A stretch of 64,000 bases of DNA from Candidatus Accumulibacter regalis (GCA_000585075.1 JEMY01000034.1:83804-147803); one strand, 5' to 3'; counted from the first letter of the stretch, positions 44,547-54,333 are shown. Translations and numbers: made by a program. The notes: generated by a model not told the origin, from the letters alone.

Positions 44547-45971
44547 ATGCGATCTCACCATCACTCCCGCCAGGCGGCGCTCGCCATCCTGCTGCTCGGC
44601 TCGATCCTCGCCCAGCCCTGGTCGGCAATGGCTGCCACGGCGACTGGCGACCCGGCGAGCGAACGGCAAGACGAGTTGGAAAGCGAGGGCGGGCCGGCGC
44701 GCGAGGCGACGATGAGCGGGAGTGCTGACGGCGCTGCGCCCGACTGGCAGGAAAGCACGCTCAGCGGCGACTGGAACGGCGCGCGCCAGCGCCTTTACGA
44801 CGCCGGCGTCGGGCTCGAACTCCTCTATACCGCCGACTACCTGCGCAACAACAGCGGCGGCCTCAAACGCGGCGGTGGCTACATGGGTCACGTCGACCTG
44901 ATCGTGCACCTCGACGGCGAAAGGCTGCTCGGCTGGCAGGGCGGAATGGCGTACCTGCAAGTGATCGCTAACAGCGGCGCGCGCGTCAACCTCAAAGACG
45001 TCGGCAGCCTGATGGGGGTCGACAACATCGAAGCGCCGGTCAACCGCAGTGGCATTTTCCAGGCCTGGCTGCAGCAGTCCTTCGCCGACGACAAGGCGTC
45101 GCTGCGCCTTGGCCTCTATCCGATCGACTCCGAGTTCTACGTCACCGATTCGTCAAGCGTGTTTCTGCATCCGTCGTTCGGAATGTCCGCCGAGGCGGGC
45201 GACTTCGGCACCCTGGCCGGCCCGTCGATCTATCCGACCAGCACCTGGGGCGCCCGTCTGCGAGTCGATCCCGACCCGGCCTGGTACGCGATGCTGGCCC
45301 TCACCCGCGGCGTTCCAACCGATCGTGCAGCAAGCGCCGGCCCGAACATCAGTTGGCAACAGGGCAGCGGCAGCATGCTCATCGGTGAAGTCGGCCTGCG
45401 GCCGGCCGAGCTGGGCGTGCAGCTCGGCGATACCGCTTCGGTGGCCAACGCGGCCGACGGCTTCGCACCGATCAGCAAGCTGGCCCTTGGCGCCTGGCGT
45501 TTCACGCCGCAGTTCCCCGAGCTGGTCGCCGTCGATGCAGCAGGAGACGCGAAAATCACGACGCACTGGGGCGCCTACGCTCTTGGCGAACAGACCCTCT
45601 ATCGAGTCCCCGATTCCAGTCGCCATCTGAGCGCCTTCCTGCGCTACGGGGTGACCGACGGCAAGACCAACAACATCGATTACTCGCTCAGCGCCGGCAT
45701 CTCCTGGCAGGGCGTCTTCGCCGGCCGCGAAGACGACGTGTTCGGCATCGCGGCGACGCGCGCGCACGTCGGCCCGCAGGGACGGCAACTGCTCGCGGCC
45801 GACCTCGACACACCGCTGTCGTCGAGCAGTGAAACGGTCGTCGAAGTGACTTACAAGGCGCAGCTGGCGCGCGGCGTGATCGTGCAGCCGCTGATCCAGC
45901 GCATCCTCAATCCGGGGCTGTCGCTACCCGACGCCACCGTCGCCGGGGCACGCCTGCAACTGGCTTTCTGA
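44547..45971 (+). CDS. OprB-family porin
   Basis: 474 residues from ATG 44547 (AGGAAGG upstream). Signal peptide (QAALAILLLGSILAQPWSAMA), linker, then an OprB pattern: STLSGDWNGARQRLYDAGVG, LLYTADYLRNNSGG, FQAWLQQSFADDKASLRLGLY, FGMSAEAGDFGTLAGPSIYP, SSSETVVEVTYKAQLARGVI, QRILNPG and C-terminal Phe for BAM insertion. OprB proteins are usually sugar-selective outer-membrane channels. Here it directly follows feoAB, so a role in cation or substrate entry under iron limitation is possible but not shown. Confidence 0.85.
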   Translation: MRSHHHSRQAALAILLLGSILAQPWSAMAATATGDPASERQDELESEGGPAREATMSGSADGAAPDWQESTLSGDWNGARQRLYDAGVGLELLYTADYLRNNSGGLKRGGGYMGHVDLIVHLDGERLLGWQGGMAYLQVIANSGARVNLKDVGSLMGVDNIEAPVNRSGIFQAWLQQSFADDKASLRLGLYPIDSEFYVTDSSSVFLHPSFGMSAEAGDFGTLAGPSIYPTSTWGARLRVDPDPAWYAMLALTRGVPTDRAASAGPNISWQQGSGSMLIGEVGLRPAELGVQLGDTASVANAADGFAPISKLALGAWRFTPQFPELVAVDAAGDAKITTHWGAYALGEQTLYRVPDSSRHLSAFLRYGVTDGKTNNIDYSLSAGISWQGVFAGREDDVFGIAATRAHVGPQGRQLLAADLDTPLSSSSETVVEVTYKAQLARGVIVQPLIQRILNPGLSLPDATVAGARLQLAF

Positions 45972-46009
45972 TCGCTGCCGGCGCGCAGACACGGGTCGGC
46001 AAGCGCACG

Positions 46010-46327
46010 TCAGCGCAACACGACCGTTTCCCCGGCCTGCGCCGAAACCAGTCGCGACAGGGCGGCCATCAGTTCCTCGCCGCCGCGGGTATCCTGCCAG
46101 CAACTGCCGTCCCAGCGGTAATGAAAACCGCCCGACCGGGCTGCCACCCAGACTTCCCTGGCCGAGTTGTGGCGGTTGACGATGATCTTGCCGCCGTCGG
46201 CGAACTCGATTTCGAGCACGCTGTCGCCGACCATTTCGAAGTCCAGATCGGCGCCGCTGCGTTCCAGTCCCGCCTCGATCTCCTGCAGCGCTGCGTCGGC
46301 AAGCGCGTTGAATTCGCTATCATTCAT
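46010..46327 (-). CDS. cyaY: Frataxin-like iron-sulfur regulator CyaY
   Basis: 105 residues. Acidic helix 1 (MNDSEFNALADAALQEIEAG), frataxin sheet (DSVLEIEFADGGKIIVNRHN, REVWVAARSGGFHYRWDGSCW). Binds iron and modulates the IscS/IscU assembly machine. Convergent with the oprB gene and divergent from lptM, the usual cyaY/lptM arrangement (cyaY/yifL in E. coli). Confidence 0.93.
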   Translation of the reverse strand: MNDSEFNALADAALQEIEAGLERSGADLDFEMVGDSVLEIEFADGGKIIVNRHNSAREVWVAARSGGFHYRWDGSCWQDTRGGEELMAALSRLVSAQAGETVVLR

Positions 46328-46363
46328 CCTGTGCTAACATTTCCCGTTTTGGCGATTCGACCT

Positions 46364-46540
46364 ATGCGGCATTATCTTGCGCTGGCTTTGCTGGCAACCA
46401 CCACGCTCGCCGGCTGCGGCAGCCGAGGATCACTGACGCTCCCCCCGCAACCGGTGGCCATGACACCCCCGCCAAGCCCGGCGGCGGCTGCCGACGATTC
46501 TAGCACGGTGCCCGCGAGCGCCGAGAAGCCGAGCAAATGA
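46364..46540 (+). CDS. lptM: LptM-type small lipoprotein (LPS translocon assembly)
   Basis: 58 residues from ATG 46364. Lipoprotein signal with lipobox LAGC (MRHYLALALLATTTLAGCGS), then the family GSLTLPPQP segment and a disordered Pro/Ala tail. LptM (YifL) helps LptD oxidative maturation at the outer membrane. Too short to stand out in the ORF track, where it is part of a longer frame. The stop overlaps the lysA ATG. Confidence 0.88.
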   Translation: MRHYLALALLATTTLAGCGSRGSLTLPPQPVAMTPPPSPAAAADDSSTVPASAEKPSK

Positions 46541-47808
46541 CGCCCGATCCGCTGACCCCATTGACTCCATTCCACACCTGCAACGGCGTGCTGCACGCCG
46601 AGTCGGTGCCGCTCAGCGACATTGCAAGCGAGTTTGGCACGCCGTGCTGGGTCTACTCGCGGCAGGCGCTGGAGAGCGCTCTCGACGAGTTCCAGCACGA
46701 ACTGGCCGGGCTTGACGCACTCGTCTGCTACGCCGTCAAGGCCAACTCCAACCTCGCCGTGCTCGACGTCCTGGCGCGCCGTGGCGCCGGCTTCGACATC
46801 GTCTCGGCAGGCGAACTCAAGCGCGTCCTCGCCGCCGGTGCCGATCCGCAGCGCATCGTTTTCTCGGGTGTCGGCAAGACCGCCGCCGAAATGGAACTGG
46901 CGCTGAACACCGGCATCCTGTGCTTCAACGTCGAATCGGCCCCCGAACTCGAGCGCCTGAACGCCGTCGCCGGCAGGCTCGGGAAGAGCGCGCCGATCAG
47001 CCTGCGTGTCAATCCCGACGTCGACGCCGGCACACACCCCTACATCTCCACCGGCCTCAAGGAAAACAAGTTCGGCGTCGCCTACGACGAAGCGCGGGCG
47101 CTCTACCGACAGGCCGCCGCCCTGCCGCACATCGACGTCAGCGGCATCGACTGCCATATCGGCTCGCAACTGCTCGACGCGGCGCCCTTTGCGGAAGCGC
47201 TCGACAAGCTGCTGGTGCTGGTCGACCAACTGGCCAGCGACGGCATCGCCCTGCACCACATCGACCTCGGCGGTGGCCTCGGCATCCGCTATAGCGACGA
47301 CGACGTGCCGACCAGCGTCCACGCCTACCTGCAACCCCTGCTCGCAAGGCTGCGGGGCCGGCCACTGCGCATCCTGCTCGAACCCGGCCGCCGCCTGGTC
47401 GGCAACGCCGGCGTCCTGCTCACCCGCGTCGAGTATCTCAAGCCTGGTGAAGTCAAGAACTTCGCCATCGTCGACGCGGCAATGAACGACCTCGCCCGGC
47501 CGGCGCTGTACGGCTCATGGCACGACATCGTCCCCGTGGCCGCACGTGCAGGCGATGCCGCCAAATGGGAAATCGTCGGCCCGATCTGCGAATCCGGCGA
47601 TTTTCTCGCGCACGGCCGCCAACTGACGCTCGCCGAAGGCGACCTGCTGGCCATACTCTCCGCCGGCGCCTACGGCATGGCCATGAGTTCGAACTACAAC
47701 ACCCGCCCGCGCGCGGCCGAAGTCATGGTCGACGGCGCGCAAGCGCACCTCGTCCGCCGCCGCGAAAGCGCCGAAGCGCTGTATGCGCTGGAGCAACGCC
47801 TGCCCTGA
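46537..47808 (+). CDS. lysA: Diaminopimelate decarboxylase
   Basis: 423 residues. PLP lysine in VCYAVKANSNLAVLD (~69), TGLKENKFGVAYDEA, HIGSQLLD, HHIDLGGGLGIRYSDDD, EPGRRLVGNAGVLLT, CESGDFLAHGR. Decarboxylates meso-DAP to lysine. Directly follows lptM (4-bp overlap), a common betaproteobacterial arrangement. Confidence 0.96.
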   Translation: MTPDPLTPLTPFHTCNGVLHAESVPLSDIASEFGTPCWVYSRQALESALDEFQHELAGLDALVCYAVKANSNLAVLDVLARRGAGFDIVSAGELKRVLAAGADPQRIVFSGVGKTAAEMELALNTGILCFNVESAPELERLNAVAGRLGKSAPISLRVNPDVDAGTHPYISTGLKENKFGVAYDEARALYRQAAALPHIDVSGIDCHIGSQLLDAAPFAEALDKLLVLVDQLASDGIALHHIDLGGGLGIRYSDDDVPTSVHAYLQPLLARLRGRPLRILLEPGRRLVGNAGVLLTRVEYLKPGEVKNFAIVDAAMNDLARPALYGSWHDIVPVAARAGDAAKWEIVGPICESGDFLAHGRQLTLAEGDLLAILSAGAYGMAMSSNYNTRPRAAEVMVDGAQAHLVRRRESAEALYALEQRLP

Positions 47809-47916
47809 CGGCACGCCACGGGAAGGCGGCAGCCCGCTCGCAATGACGGGGGCGGGGGCGGGGAATTGCTTCGCTAGCCTGTCCACCCTGTCTCCGGGAT
47901 GCGCAGGCGCCAACGA

Positions 47917-48783
47917 TCAGACCAGCAGGCCGTTCTGATAGTCGAGAACGGCCTGCTCGATTTCGTCGCGGCTGTTCATCACGAAGGGGCCGTACTGGAC
48001 CACCGGCTCACGCAGGGGGCGGGCAGCGAGTAGCAGAAACGCGGCAGCACCGTCGTCGGCACTCACTTCGAGCCGTTCAACCACCTCGGCAGGCGACAGA
48101 ATGCCGGCCTCGTGCGCCGCCAGGGCGCGCCGCTCATCGCTGGCGCCGACGCCAAGCCGCCCCTCGTAGGGATAGAGGAAAGCGTTGTGGCCGGCCGGCA
48201 ACGGTTGCGCGAAAGACGTTCCGGCGGGCAGGCGCACGTCGAGGAACAGCGGTTCGGTGCTGATGCCCTGGATCGGTCCAGCGATGGTCTGCGCGCCGAC
48301 GGTCAGCGCGCCGGCAATGACCTTGACCTCGACGCCGCCCGCCAGCATGACCCGCGGAATCGCTTCCGACGGGATGTCGCGATAGGCCGCCGGCTTCATT
48401 TTTTCGCGCGCCGGCAGGTTTATCCACAGCTGGAAGCCGCGCATGCGGCCGCTCTGCTGCTGTGGAATCTCCGAGTGGATGATGCCGCGCCCAGCGGTCA
48501 TCCATTGCGCACCGCCGCTGCGCAGGTCACCGCGGTTACCGAGATGATCCTCGTGCAGCATGTGGCCGTCGAGCATGTAGGTGACGGTTTCGAAACCACG
48601 ATGCGGATGATCGGGAAAGCCGGCAATGTAGTCGTCGGCGTTCTCGGACGAGAACTCGTCGAGCAGCAGAAAGGGGTCGAGGCGGAGGTTAGGGGCGTGG
48701 CCAAGACTGCGCCGGAGTTTGACGCCGGCGCCGTCCGAGGTGGGGATGGAGCGGATCACTTGTTGCAGGTTACGGGTGTTCAT
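47917..48783 (-). CDS. Pirin family protein
   Basis: 288 residues. GLGHAPNLRLDPFLLLDEF-like start (SLGHAPNLRLDPFLLLDEFS), FPDHPHRGFETVTYMLDGHM with the metal His pair, HEDHLGNRGDLRSGGAQWMT, GRGIIHSEIP, then the second cupin. Bicupin protein with Fe; relatives have quercetinase activity or act as redox-sensitive regulators. Divergently transcribed from a LysR gene across a 137-bp spacer with a palindrome, so probably its target. Confidence 0.93.
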   Translation of the reverse strand: MNTRNLQQVIRSIPTSDGAGVKLRRSLGHAPNLRLDPFLLLDEFSSENADDYIAGFPDHPHRGFETVTYMLDGHMLHEDHLGNRGDLRSGGAQWMTAGRGIIHSEIPQQQSGRMRGFQLWINLPAREKMKPAAYRDIPSEAIPRVMLAGGVEVKVIAGALTVGAQTIAGPIQGISTEPLFLDVRLPAGTSFAQPLPAGHNAFLYPYEGRLGVGASDERRALAAHEAGILSPAEVVERLEVSADDGAAAFLLLAARPLREPVVQYGPFVMNSRDEIEQAVLDYQNGLLV

Positions 48784-48871
48784 GGGGCCTCCTGTTTGGC
48801 GGGAGAAGGGTCGGGGAAGTCGGCAACGCCGAGCTCCGTTGCGTATGCCCTCATTTGACTATTTACCCTTA

Positions 48872-48907
48872 AGATAAAAAAGAACAATATTTCGCTACTT
48901 TTTATCT
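48872..48907. promoter_or_regulatory. AT-rich inverted repeat, likely LysR operator / divergent promoter
   Basis: AGATAAAAA...TTTTTATCT, perfect 9-bp arms with an 18-bp spacer, in an AT-rich island of a GC-rich region, 14 bp before the LysR ATG and ~90 bp before the pirin ATG. Confidence 0.55.
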
Positions 48908-48920
48908 ATTCATTGGATAC

Positions 48921-49841
48921 ATGCCCGAGACTCCGCATATCACCCTCGAACAATGGCGAGCCCTGATCGCCGTCGTCGATGCCGGTGGCTACGCGCAGGC
49001 GGCAGAGGTTCTGCACAAGAGCCAGTCGGCGGTGACCTACGCGGTGCAGAAGATAGAATCGCTGCTCGGCCTCAAGGCTTTCGCGATCCAGGGACGCAAG
49101 GCGGTGCTGACGCCGACCGGGCAGATGCTCTACCGACGCGCGCTGGCCTTGGTCGACGAAGCCAGGGACCTGGAAGCTGCCGCGCTTGCCCTGTCGGCTG
49201 GCTGGGAGGCGGAGATTCACCTGGCAGCGGAAATCCTCTTCCCGACCTGGCTACTGCTCGATTGCCTGGCGCGCTTCGGCGCCGAGAGCCCGCGCACGCG
49301 TATCACGGTGATCGAATCGGTGCTTGGCGGTACGACCGAGGCGCTGCTCACCGGCCAGGCCGACCTGGCGATTGCGCCGCAGACACCGCCCGGCTTTCTC
49401 GGCGACCCCTTGTTGCAGATGCCGGTCGTCGCCGTCGCCCATCGTGACCACCCGCTGCACGGGCTCGGGCGAGAACTCGGCGCGCGTGATCTGCGCGCGC
49501 ACCGCCACGTACTGGTCAGCGACACCGGCGCGACCCGCGATCGGCGGACGCTATCGGTGGAGGTGGACCAGCGCTGGACAGTCAGCCAAATGGCGAGCTC
49601 GATTCAGGCGATACGCATGGGCTACGGCTTCGCCTGGTTGCCGCTTGAGCACATCCGCGACGAGCTGGCGAGCGGACTGCTCAAAGCGCTGCCACTGCGC
49701 GCGGGGCGTGAACGGCTGGTGCCACTATATCTGGTTCTCGCGGATACTGATTTTGCCGGTCCGGGCGTGCGCCGCCTGGCCGGGATCATTCGTGAAACGG
49801 TCGCCACGCGTTGTTCGACGGAGCCGGGCAAGTCGCCCTGA
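48921..49841 (+). CDS. LysR-family transcriptional regulator
   Basis: 306 residues. N-terminal wHTH TLEQWRALIAVVDAGGYAQA, AEVLHKSQSAVTYAVQKIES, LLGLKAFAIQGRKAVLTPTG; C-terminal periplasmic-binding-like effector domain (TEALLTGQADLAIAPQTPPG). Presumably controls the divergent pirin gene, as in similar pirin-LysR pairs. Inducer unknown. Confidence 0.93.
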   Translation: MPETPHITLEQWRALIAVVDAGGYAQAAEVLHKSQSAVTYAVQKIESLLGLKAFAIQGRKAVLTPTGQMLYRRALALVDEARDLEAAALALSAGWEAEIHLAAEILFPTWLLLDCLARFGAESPRTRITVIESVLGGTTEALLTGQADLAIAPQTPPGFLGDPLLQMPVVAVAHRDHPLHGLGRELGARDLRAHRHVLVSDTGATRDRRTLSVEVDQRWTVSQMASSIQAIRMGYGFAWLPLEHIRDELASGLLKALPLRAGRERLVPLYLVLADTDFAGPGVRRLAGIIRETVATRCSTEPGKSP

Positions 49842-49882
49842 TCAGGGTCGGCGCGCACAGCCGGGCGGCAATCGCCGAACGC

Positions 49883-52800
49883 TCATGACGGCGCACCGGG
49901 TTCCGACGCTGGCGCCTTCACGAGAACTTCGAGCGGCGAATCGGTGCTCAGATGCACATCGCGTTGCGGATACGACATCGTGATTCCACGTTCGCGAAAC
50001 GCCTTGTCGATGGCCATGTGCAGTTCGTGGGTGACGATGCTCCGGTAGAGGACCAGGCGCGTGAACACACGCAACTCGAACTCCAGACTGCTTTCGCCAA
50101 AACGCAGAAACAGCGCGGCAGGCGCCGGTTCGTCGCAGACGCTTTCATTGCTGCCCGCCACCTCCATGAGGGTGTCGACGACCTGCTCGGTGTCGCTGCC
50201 GTACTCGACGCCCAGGGGGACGATCAAGCGCGTGATGGGGTCGGACAGCGTCCAGTTGATGCAGTCCTGGGTAATGAAGGTCTTGTTCGGAATGAGCAGT
50301 TCCTTGCGATCCCAGTCGCTGATCGTCGTCGCGCGGATATGGATGCGCGTCACCGTGCCGGTATGCCCGGCGATGGTCACGATGTCGCCGACGCGGAACG
50401 GCCGCTCGAAGAGAATGACGATGCCGGATACGAAGTTGGCGACGATTTCCTGCAAGCCGAAGCCGAGACCGACACCGAGCGCCGCGATCAGCCACTGCAG
50501 CTTGCTCCAGTCGATTCCGAGAAGGTTCGACGCGGCGAGCAGGCTGACGAGGACGATCAGATAGTTCAAAAGCATGGTTATGGCATAGCCGGTGCCGGGC
50601 GCCAGGTTGAAGCGGCTGAGGACCGCCACCTCGAGCGCACCCGGCAGATTCCTGATGGCGATGATGGCGATGGTGAAAACGGTAGCGGCGACGATCAGGC
50701 TCCACAGGGTCACCACCTGCGGCGCCAGCGTGCCGTCGCCCGAGCCCATCCGCCAGAGCACGATCTCGTCGAGCGTGCGAACCGCCGGCAAGAGCCCTTG
50801 CCAGATGGACGCCATGCCGAAAGCAACGCCAACCAGAACGATCAGGCGGAGCAGTGCGCGGCTTTGTCGGCTGATCGTCCGACGATCGATTTCGTAGCCT
50901 TGCACGTCTTCGGGAATCGCGTCAGCCGCGCGTTGCGCGGCATGGCGATCGATGCTTCGCGCGCTCGACTCGGAGCCCGCCTCGCTTGCCCGGGCCAGCA
51001 TGAGGCGTCGCTCGAAGACGGCAAAGGCACGCTCGAGCGTGGCGTGAACGAGCGTCGCCATGGTGACCAGCAGGATCGAGTGCATGGTCAGGCGCAGCAA
51101 CTGTGAAGCGGTGTAGTGATAGCCGAGCAGGGACAGCACGATCATCGCCAGGGCGATGGCCATCAGTGCCGGATACCACAGGTAGACGATATACCAGAGC
51201 CAGTTGTCGCCGTCGGTCTCGGCGAGGCTGAGGCGCGACAGGCGCCACAGCCGGGAAGCGATCCAGGCAATCGCGACACACAGAAGGATCAGGGAAATTC
51301 GTCCCAGACCATCGCGAATCTCGGGAGCCGCATGGACCGAAACCAGGACCATGACGATGGTGATGGGCACGAAAAGCAGCATCAGCCGTCGCGTATTGCG
51401 ACGCAGCAGCGTCAGCGTCGACCGGCTCCACGAGAAGTGCACGGCGGCGACGCCGTTCGAGCGAACCAATTGCAGGATGAACTCCATGAACAGGATCAGC
51501 ACAGCGCTGGTCGTCAGCGCCGTCTCCAGGCTGCGCGCAAAACCCGTAGGGCTATGGACCAGGTAGGCCAGGCCGAAAAGCAGCAGACCGGGTGGCAGCG
51601 CGAGCACCGCGGTGATCGCGAAAGCTTCCAGCGTCAGCGCCAGATGGTCGGATTGCACGTTGCCGATGCGCGACGCCATGCGCTGCAATCGCCGCTTCAG
51701 CCAGCCGCGGCTGGCGATGGCAAGGAGCAGCAACGCCAGCCCGGCCAGGAATCCGGGCAGGCGGATGTCCAGGTTTGTGGCTACGGCCTGACGCACGTCC
51801 CGCCAGTGCGCCGCTTCCGCGAGCCAGGCCACCGATTCGGCCGCCGCGCGCAGTGTCTGCGTACCCATCGGTTGCGCGCTGGGAATCCAGAACAGATGGC
51901 TCTCGAGCGCATCGCGCCAGGTATGCGAGCGCTCGGAGAAGTACTTGAGCTGAGTGAGCAGCGCCGACAGTTCGTCGGCGTAGCGCGCCTGCTCGTTTTT
52001 CAGGCGGGTAATCAGGCTGCGCCGCTGTTCGAGGAGCGTATCGATCGCGCTACCCCAGTCGGGTGCAGCGCCACGCAACAGCTTTTCCAGCGCGGCCTTG
52101 CTCGGCAGGTCGTAGGGCGGACGCTTCTCCTCGAGTTGAAAGAGTGCGATCCGGCTGGCCTCCAGTTCGCCCTCCGCCGCCGCCCTCGCGCTATCGATAT
52201 TGATGGCGTCCGAAGCCTTGTCCCTTTCCTGGCGCAAGGCAATACCAAAGGCAGCCGAGGGATCGATCTGATTGAGATTGAGCAAACGATCGAGGGTATC
52301 CAGCTTGCTGTTCAACAGCGAGACGTCACCGCGCAGGCGCGCACTTTCGGCCTCCGCCTGCTGTCTCCTGGCGAGGATTTCATCGACTGACCGGGCAAGG
52401 CGAATATTGACCTCGGCGAAACGCCGCAAATCCTCGGGCGCCGCGCCAAGCGACTGCAGGTGCGCCTCGAGCCGGCTGACCAGCGCGCTGACGCCGGCTT
52501 TGCTGACCCGACTCAGCAGCGCCTGCAGGGCGGCGATGTAGTCGGTCGTGCTGACCAGCTGCTCGGCGAGCAGGTCGGCTTCGGCTTCCATCAGCGCCAG
52601 GCGAGCGGGTCGGCTGGCCAGGCGCTGGCTGAGCGCCTCGATGCGGGCCAGGGCGAGGCGTTTGGCGGCGGCGCGGGCGGCGGCCTCGGCCTCGTCGGCT
52701 GGCTCGGAGGTGCCGACGGCGCGCGCGGCGGCGTCGACCTTGTCCACACCCTCCTGCGCCGTACTCAGCAGTTGCTTGAGCGCCAGAGCACGCTCCGACT

Positions 52801-53278
52801 GCACGCTGGATTGCACCCGGGCGAGTTTCGTGCGCAGGATGGCTTCCGCACCCACCGCTTCCAGAAGCGCCTGCTCGACGACGCCCGGCGCCTGCTTTTC
52901 GAAGTCCTTGCCGACTTTCGGCGCCCGGTAGGCTTGTTGCTCGGCGCGCAGTCGCTGCCGCTCGCGAGGCAGGTCAAGCAGCGCCTGAGTGTAGGCGCGC
53001 GCCTCGTCTTCGAAGCGCTCGGCGGCCTCGATGCGCGAGATGGCCAGCCGATACAGGGCAGTGATTTCCGCTTTCTGTGCGGTGCTGAGACCGCCCGACT
53101 GTTCGACCGACGCCAGCCGCTGGCGCAGGTCGGCAATACCGGGGAGCGGTGCTTCCTGGGCGCCGACCAGCGACGCGCAAAGCAGGACGACGATGACGAC
53201 GGCGCTGCGGACAATTGCCGCCAGGGGCGTCACCCGGAAAGAAGCAGGCGTTCCCTGTCCGCGCAACGCCATGGACAC
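49883..53278 (-). CDS. MscK/KefA-type large mechanosensitive channel
   Basis: 1131 residues from GTG 53278, or ATG 53272. Signal peptide (RSAVVIVVLLCASLVGAQ), long periplasmic coiled-coil region (~35-480), about eleven hydrophobic helices, and the MscS core: pore helix region LQWLIAALGVGLGFGLQEIV, then ANFVSGIVILFERPFRVGDI and IHIRATTISDWDRKELLIPN, KTFITQDCINW, TRLIVPLGVEYGSD. It relieves hypo-osmotic stress; MscK members are potassium-sensitive. Together with the smaller MscS at 31 kb it gives two channel classes in this window. Confidence 0.92.
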   Translation of the reverse strand: MSMALRGQGTPASFRVTPLAAIVRSAVVIVVLLCASLVGAQEAPLPGIADLRQRLASVEQSGGLSTAQKAEITALYRLAISRIEAAERFEDEARAYTQALLDLPRERQRLRAEQQAYRAPKVGKDFEKQAPGVVEQALLEAVGAEAILRTKLARVQSSVQSERALALKQLLSTAQEGVDKVDAAARAVGTSEPADEAEAAARAAAKRLALARIEALSQRLASRPARLALMEAEADLLAEQLVSTTDYIAALQALLSRVSKAGVSALVSRLEAHLQSLGAAPEDLRRFAEVNIRLARSVDEILARRQQAEAESARLRGDVSLLNSKLDTLDRLLNLNQIDPSAAFGIALRQERDKASDAINIDSARAAAEGELEASRIALFQLEEKRPPYDLPSKAALEKLLRGAAPDWGSAIDTLLEQRRSLITRLKNEQARYADELSALLTQLKYFSERSHTWRDALESHLFWIPSAQPMGTQTLRAAAESVAWLAEAAHWRDVRQAVATNLDIRLPGFLAGLALLLLAIASRGWLKRRLQRMASRIGNVQSDHLALTLEAFAITAVLALPPGLLLFGLAYLVHSPTGFARSLETALTTSAVLILFMEFILQLVRSNGVAAVHFSWSRSTLTLLRRNTRRLMLLFVPITIVMVLVSVHAAPEIRDGLGRISLILLCVAIAWIASRLWRLSRLSLAETDGDNWLWYIVYLWYPALMAIALAMIVLSLLGYHYTASQLLRLTMHSILLVTMATLVHATLERAFAVFERRLMLARASEAGSESSARSIDRHAAQRAADAIPEDVQGYEIDRRTISRQSRALLRLIVLVGVAFGMASIWQGLLPAVRTLDEIVLWRMGSGDGTLAPQVVTLWSLIVAATVFTIAIIAIRNLPGALEVAVLSRFNLAPGTGYAITMLLNYLIVLVSLLAASNLLGIDWSKLQWLIAALGVGLGFGLQEIVANFVSGIVILFERPFRVGDIVTIAGHTGTVTRIHIRATTISDWDRKELLIPNKTFITQDCINWTLSDPITRLIVPLGVEYGSDTEQVVDTLMEVAGSNESVCDEPAPAALFLRFGESSLEFELRVFTRLVLYRSIVTHELHMAIDKAFRERGITMSYPQRDVHLSTDSPLEVLVKAPASEPGAPS

Positions 53279-53281
53279 CGG

Positions 53282-54019
53282 TCAGCTCGCGCTATCGACC
53301 AGCGGCGCAAAGCCGAGCACGACGCGGCGCGTCAGCGCCGATTTCTTCTCGATCCTGGTGACGATCACCGCGCCGACCTCGCTGGTGTTGGCAACATGGG
53401 TGCCGCCACAGGGTTGCACGTCGACGCCTTCGATGTCGAGCACGCGCACCCGCCCCTGACCGCGCGGTGGCTTGACGCTCATGCTGCGCACCAGGCCGGG
53501 GTTGGCGTCGAGTTCTGCTTCGGTGATCCAGCGATGACGGACCGGGTGAGCCTCGTCGACCAGGCGCGCAAGACCGGCGGTCAGCGCCTGCTTGTCGAGC
53601 GGCGCGGTCATGTGGAAGTCCAGGCGCGCGTAATCCACAGTGATCGAACAGCCATCGACCGGGTGCGGAACCAGCGCGCAAAGCAGGTGCGTGGCCGTAT
53701 GAAAGCGCATGTGGTGCTGCCGGCGCAGCCTGTCGATCTGCGCGGTGACCTCCGTCCCGACCCTGCAGTGGGCGAGCATCGCCTGCTGCCCGGTGGCCGG
53801 AAGATGCAGGATCTCGCCCGGCCGCACACCCTTGCGGGTATCGAAAATCTCCAGCTCGCTCCCGTCAGCCAGGATAAGCAGCCCCCGGTCGGCGGCCTGG
53901 CCGCCGCCGAGCGGATAGAAGACGGTGCGATCGAGCTGCACCCCGCGCTCGTCGACCTGCGTGACACGGGCCTTACAGGCGGAGAGGGTGGCATCTTCGC
54001 GAAACAGCTCTGCGGTCAT
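53282..54019 (-). CDS. Alanyl-tRNA editing protein (AlaX-like)
   Basis: 245 residues from ATG 54019; the ORF-track extension to 54580 covers the intergenic repeats. Zinc-binding motifs of the AlaRS editing domain: RFHTATHLLCAL (HxxxH) and VQPCGGTHVANTSEVG (CxxxH). DRTVFYPLGGGQAADRG is the family start. A free-standing hydrolase that clears Ser-tRNA(Ala) or Gly-tRNA(Ala). It starts 4 bp before mscK, so the two may be co-transcribed. Confidence 0.93.
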   Translation of the reverse strand: MTAELFREDATLSACKARVTQVDERGVQLDRTVFYPLGGGQAADRGLLILADGSELEIFDTRKGVRPGEILHLPATGQQAMLAHCRVGTEVTAQIDRLRRQHHMRFHTATHLLCALVPHPVDGCSITVDYARLDFHMTAPLDKQALTAGLARLVDEAHPVRHRWITEAELDANPGLVRSMSVKPPRGQGRVRVLDIEGVDVQPCGGTHVANTSEVGAVIVTRIEKKSALTRRVVLGFAPLVDSAS

Positions 54020-54208
54020 CGGCGGTCCTGGCAAGGAACATCTCGCCCGCCGCACGATCCCTGCGCGCGATCCAGGCAAGCTGAGGCTAACGAGTGTATA
54101 CGGCAACGCGGCAGCCGGGAAGCAAAAGCCCCGCGGGTCACCTGGGCTAAATGCCTGAATCCATTGGGCGTAAAGGGGGAACTGACGCACCGACCCGCGA
54201 GTGCACTT

Positions 54209-54243
54209 CATTGCAAGGAGGCGCAGCCGACGTGGCGATCCAG
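54209..54243 (-). repeat. Dispersed repeat unit (inverted copy)
   Basis: cattgcaaggaggcgcagccgacgtggcgatccag, reverse complement of the unit at 54299-54333 with about five mismatches. The pair could form a ~35-bp stem with a 55-nt loop. Confidence 0.75.
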
Positions 54244-54298
54244 ACGTTTGGCTCGTGGGGTGTTGATGTGGCGACGGAATGAAGATCAGAGGGTGGAG

Positions 54299-54333
54299 CT
54301 GGATTGCCGCGTCGGCTATGCCTCCTCGCAATG
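54299..54333 (+). repeat. Dispersed repeat unit
   Basis: ctggattgccgcgtcggctatgcctcctcgcaatg; same family as 35760-35796. A shorter related core (gctcgcaatgacggg) also lies after lysA near 47835. Confidence 0.75.
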
